Positions 59,561 through 64,000 of a DNA stretch of 64,000 bases are shown here, one piece after another. Each line of letters starts with the position of its first letter. Positions within the stretch are counted from its first letter, which is position 1. The notes below the pieces were generated by a model that saw only the letters and a program-made list of their open reading frames with translations, was not told the DNA's origin and did not search any database. The DNA is from Poecilobothrus nobilitatus. Taxonomy: Eukaryota > Arthropoda > Insecta > Diptera > Dolichopodidae. The stretch spans positions 213,300,093-213,364,092 of the forward strand of contig OX352773.1 in the NCBI GenBank assembly GCA_947095535.1. Reading direction: 5' to 3'. The position numbers and the translations under genes are program-made.

Positions 59561-62215
59561 TATTTTTTGAATATTTTTTCACTTTATATAATTTTTATAT
59601 TGTGGAAAAATTATTTAAAAATTTCTAATACTCTTTTAAATTTTAAATATCCTTATTACTTTTGTTTTTATATTCTCGTACTGTTTTTGCTCCAAAACAA
59701 AAACAAAACAAAAAAAAAATATTAACAACAATGAAACCAATTTAAAATAATCCTAGAGAAAATGAAAAATACCAACCTGTCGGCGTGATTTTTCCAATTT
59801 AACAAATTATTTGATTAAAAATAGGATTTAAAAAGGATTTTCTCGGATACATGATATACATACATAATAACACAAATAAGCATTTTATAAATTGTTTTTT
59901 GGTGTACCTGTAAAAATTAAAGAATTTGTTGTTGTTTTTCTTTTTTTTTTTGTTTCTAAACTAAACTATTGATGGGTATTTTTAAGGAATTAGAAATAGA
60001 AAGAAAAGAGAGAAAATAAAACATAGATAGAGACATATATACATATTATTAGAAAGAATAAAGACATTTTTTTTTTTTTGTTTTTGGTTGGTTGATTAAT
60101 TTTTAGAATTTTAGAATTTCCGAGACATCAAAAAAAAAAACAAAAAAAAATATGAAACAGAGGTTCATAATATTTTGTATCTATAGTTGCACATTTTAAT
60201 TGGATTCTTCTGAGTTTTTGAAAACGACTGAATTAATATTTAAAGGAAATACAAAGAAGCTCCTCATAATGAAAGAAAAACATTTGATTTGAAAGTGAAA
60301 TTATGAGTTTTTGAACATATATATAGATGTTTTCAAAAATATTTTCCCTTAAAGTACTCATACTTAATTTTGTAACTTACATACTGATACGCGTTAAATA
60401 GAACCAAAAAATGAGTAATACTCTTACATATATTGCTTCTGTATTTGATGACTTTCGAAAAATTTAAGCTTTGTTTAATACGTTGAGACCCACGTGTCAA
60501 TATAATGTACTAATTGGTTTCTATCTTTAAAAAGCTTCACCGGTGATATATTGGGAATTAATACATGTTTATTTTTTATGTTCACTACACTATCGTAAGC
60601 ACGTATTTTGAAACATTTAAGTTATGGAACATGTAAGACTCAAATGTAAGACTTAAGCAAGTTTTTTTTATATTCATTTTTCAGTCAAAATTTAAACATA
60701 TGTAACAATAAAATATCAAAATGAGTAGTAGATATTTTAAAACTTATATCTCCAAAAACCAAAATGGAATAATAAAAAAATTAGAATTAGACATTATTTT
60801 TAAAGGATTAAAGTTGGAATTCATTAAAAAAAATGTTCACCTATAAATTATAAACTGTAAAGTTAAGTGTCTTCTATGATACTACGTCTCATAGGTGTTA
60901 AAAAAAACTTTAAACATAAAATAATACCACAAAAACTCCCAATATAAATATGTCTTGAAAGTGTATTGTGGCATACAATTAAAATGAAGGTACCTTCAGA
61001 CAACTAAGAGGTAATAAACAATAGGAAATAAAAATTATTTTAAAAATTCAATGAAAACGATATATAAAGAGTATAGAAAAAGAAATGTAACAACTTGCAC
61101 TGGATGTTAAATCAAGTAAAGCAGATTCTAACTATTTTAAATCAAAATTTGTAATTTTTTTTTTTTAAATTATTCAACTATTTTTTTTAGAACTTAAAGA
61201 AAATTGCAAAAAATTACAGATCCTTGTTTCAGTTCATCAATTCCATTTTTTTTTTTTCAATTTTTGTTTTATTTTTGTATAAATCATTTGTTTGTGAAAT
61301 CGCGATTAAATTGATTGGAGACACAAACTAATCTTCAATAATTCAATAATAGACACAAACCAATAATTAAATACATACACGTATGTGGTATAAATGAAAT
61401 CTTAAAAAAAATGCATTAGAATATATTTGATGAAAATTTGAAAAATATCACTTGATTTTAAATTGTAATACATTTTATATAAATTTATATTACTATCATC
61501 ATTTACAGGGCTATTATTTCTCATCGTTACGAAGCTAGTATATGTAAATAAAATTTAATGAAAAAGAAAATCATTTAAAAACTTCATTTCTACCTAATTA
61601 GGTACCTTCTTATGTAGACAAGATAATTAGTTTTACTATGTCCTATATAACTAAATAATTATTTTTTATCTTTGTATGATAAAACAAAAAACTAAAATTA
61701 ATTGTCATCATTATTCCATTTAATTTAATACATTTGCTCATATTCTTCCTTATTCCTTTAAAAAATACAAAATTATATAAAATAAAAAAAAAAGTTTAAA
61801 AAACACTGAGTTTTCACCTTTTAATTTCTGTTCTGTTTATGTTTCTTTTCTATTCACCTTAAGTTATTTAAAGAGGATTTAGAGAAGATTTAATTGAGGA
61901 TTTTGTCTGGATAATAAATGAATAAGAATTTTCTACACTACTAATAAAGATTATTATTATTATGTATACATGGAATTTTTAGATTATATAAGACCATAAA
62001 TGAAAAGTTCTTACATAATATATTTAGAAGTTATATTAACATAATATAGTGAAGAAAATTTTTCATTCGATTTTCTTTTCTTTAATAGAAAATTTAAAAA
62101 ATGAAAAATTTGATCTTTAGTTTCGGACTGTATTCCATATGAAAGATATATTGTTATATAATATATCAGTTATATTATTCTGCCAATGGTTAAGTAGTGA
62201 CTCTGTTCTTATTTA

Positions 62216-62245
62216 TCTGTTATCTCTCTGTTATATCTCTGTTAG
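62216..62245. repeat. 11-base tandem repeat, about 2.7 copies
   Basis: TCTGTTATCTC, TCTGTTATATC, TCTGTTAG in direct succession, immediately followed by a perfect AGTCTTTA / TAAAGACT hairpin at 62244-62264. Confidence 0.8.
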
Positions 62246-64000
62246 TCTTTATTAAGTAAAGACTCTGGACTTTATGTAGCAGATGTACTATACTGCTTAT
62301 AGGAGATGAAAGGAAAAAATAATATCAGTAACTGTTAATTAATATTATAATTAATATTATTAATTATTTTTTAAGAGGTTTTGAATCATGGCTCCACCAA
62401 TAAGTAGTCTACATTAATTTGAATGTTTTACTTAAATTTGAAATCTATTATGTTCAAATTTTTTTCATTTGAGCATTGCTGAAGTTCCTAAATCAATTTT
62501 TAAATAATATTTAAAGACTGTTTTCAAGTTTTAATTGTGCATATGAATAATATGAATACTTAATTTTGTTTTAAAGCTTTTAAGTTATAAATCTTTTACT
62601 ATAAATCATTTTTGCAAACTTTTATATAGGTTACAGTCAAAGCATATTATGACAAATTTGTTTGAAATTTTAATTTTTCTAATCGTTTGTCTATTTTATT
62701 TTCTGTACCTATTTTCATTTTTAGTTTTTCCAACACCTTTATTTTTCCTCTACATAACATAAATCTTTCCTCTCCTTTCTAGTCAAAAACAATTAGCAAC
62801 TGCCTTTGTTCTAGAAACACAAGCAATAATTACATATAATTGCATATCTTCACTTGTTCTACAGATTACTTTTTATTTTTGTCACATTCAAAAGAAAAAC
62901 CAAATAAAAAACAACATTATTTTTATCTGCATTAAACATTTGCCTTAGGACCTTATACTTTGTTTTTTTTTTTTTGTTTTCTATTTTCTTTTATTTAAAA
63001 TCTTTTCTTTTAAAATCTCAATCCTGACTATAAGGTTCTAAATAATAATTACCATTACCAAGTGATGGAAGAACAAAAGAGCACAAAATTTTTTCCGTTG
63101 TTATCATACCGTAAATAAATGTTATTGTTATGAACCTTAACTCCCTACACATATTATATACACATGAGAATGATTTCAAAAGTATCTATTAGAATGTAAA
63201 AATAATTATATTTATTAAAGAGTGAAAGAGATATAGCATTACATAAAAAAAAAAATTCTTCTTTTTTTAAATGAAATCATTCTTTTAGCATCTAATTCTG
63301 ACTCTGATTCTCTGATCCTGATTTTGTTTTTTGTTTTCTTCTCGAAAATTTATGGCTGCGATGTCTGTCTGATTGTTATCACGTCATATCCTGTGTAGGC
63401 AGTAAACAAAAAAAAACCCGAAATTCTACATAAATAAAAACGAAAAGAAAGAGATAAAATAACTCCAAATAAAAAATAAAAAAAACAAGAAAAAAGAGGG
63501 GAATATAAAACAAAAACAAAAAAAAAAATCATTCAGGTAAATTGTTGTTTTCTAGTTAATCTATAATATAATATACAGTTAAATAGGTATTTTCTTAAAT
63601 TTTTTTCAAATTCACAAGTTCAATTATAGGAACTTTTTCCTCAGATAATTTTAAATAATACCAAATGTATTTTAAAGCTTGAATTTTTGCACCATATTTT
63701 ATGGTTTTAAGTAAAATGTTAGAGAGAGATAAAAGATTATAAATTTTCAGTTTTCATCATTCAGCAGATATAGGCTAAAAAATTAAAAAATTAAATTTAA
63801 ATCCGGAGGAAAAAAAATTAAATTTAAAAAATTTTTTCATTACCGAAAAATAGAAACATTTCTAATTTTTTTTTTTTGTACAGTTATAAATCCGGTTTGC
63901 ACCACAAAACAGATGTAACGTTATTTTACCAAAAAAAAAAAAAAATTTTAAATAAAACATTTTACTTTTTTGTTACAATGTATAACTGTTCTCAGTTTCA

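Larger units (their letters stand above)
58248..64000. other. non-coding AT-rich gap
   Basis: No gene. Contains two small hairpins (59533-59560 and 62244-62264) and an 11-base tandem repeat at 62216-62245. The open frame at 63350-63532 is Phe-rich low-complexity. Nothing else recognisable. Confidence 0.5.

Noticed and set aside
1..64000. CRISPR arrays, operons, bacterial promoters, rRNA or canonical tRNA genes
   Set aside because: None seen. Sequence character is eukaryotic, and the only tRNA-like structures are SINE heads.

Overview
This window reads as very AT-rich (about four-fifths A+T by eye) intergenic or intronic DNA from an insect, most likely a higher fly (Diptera, Brachycera). Two things point there. 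Copies of a dispersed repeat carry a TATACCC...GGGTATA hairpin, a GTTTGTAACACCTCGAAA block and a CCGTCCGTCCGTC run, which I recall from Drosophila and calyptrate flies. The transposon remnants are also of insect type. No intact, recognisable protein-coding gene was found. The many short open frames are mostly low-complexity Phe/Lys/Asn/Ile translations of A/T tracts.

What can be supported is mainly mobile DNA. (1) A LINE C-terminal tail and 3' region lies at 4.57-4.83 kb, and a decayed LINE reverse-transcriptase tail at 39.68-40.12 kb. (2) At least six dispersed-repeat copies lie at 17.9, 20.3, 22.1, 31.6, 52.4 and 57.7 kb, on both strands. (3) A tRNA-headed SINE (family A here) has four copies at 33.9, 35.1, 37.1 and 43.4 kb, two with clear target-site duplications. 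A second SINE (family B) lies at 45.7 kb. (4) A decayed mariner-superfamily transposon at 43.06-44.11 kb has terminal inverted repeats and a SINE A inserted in it. (5) A MITE-like element of about 0.7 kb at 29.53-30.25 kb has long inverted ends and internal tandem repeats. (6) A family of AAAGCCCA-bearing repeat units lies at 55.6-56.2 kb, and a striking 46/47 inverted repeat at 52.03-52.18 kb.

The most interesting signal is that SINE families A and B, with different tRNA-like heads, share a downstream domain. It runs TACAGCC, then AGGAAA, then CACATTTATGT, and it encloses a stem-loop whose outer pair changes from A:T to C:G between the families. This suggests a conserved RNA element, perhaps used for LINE recognition. 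A few weak candidates for host or decayed coding sequence are listed with low confidence: 16.69-17.11 kb plus, 47.16-47.29 kb minus, 48.40-48.63 kb minus and 25.4-25.85 kb. The remainder is homopolymer-rich, feature-poor DNA, described block by block.
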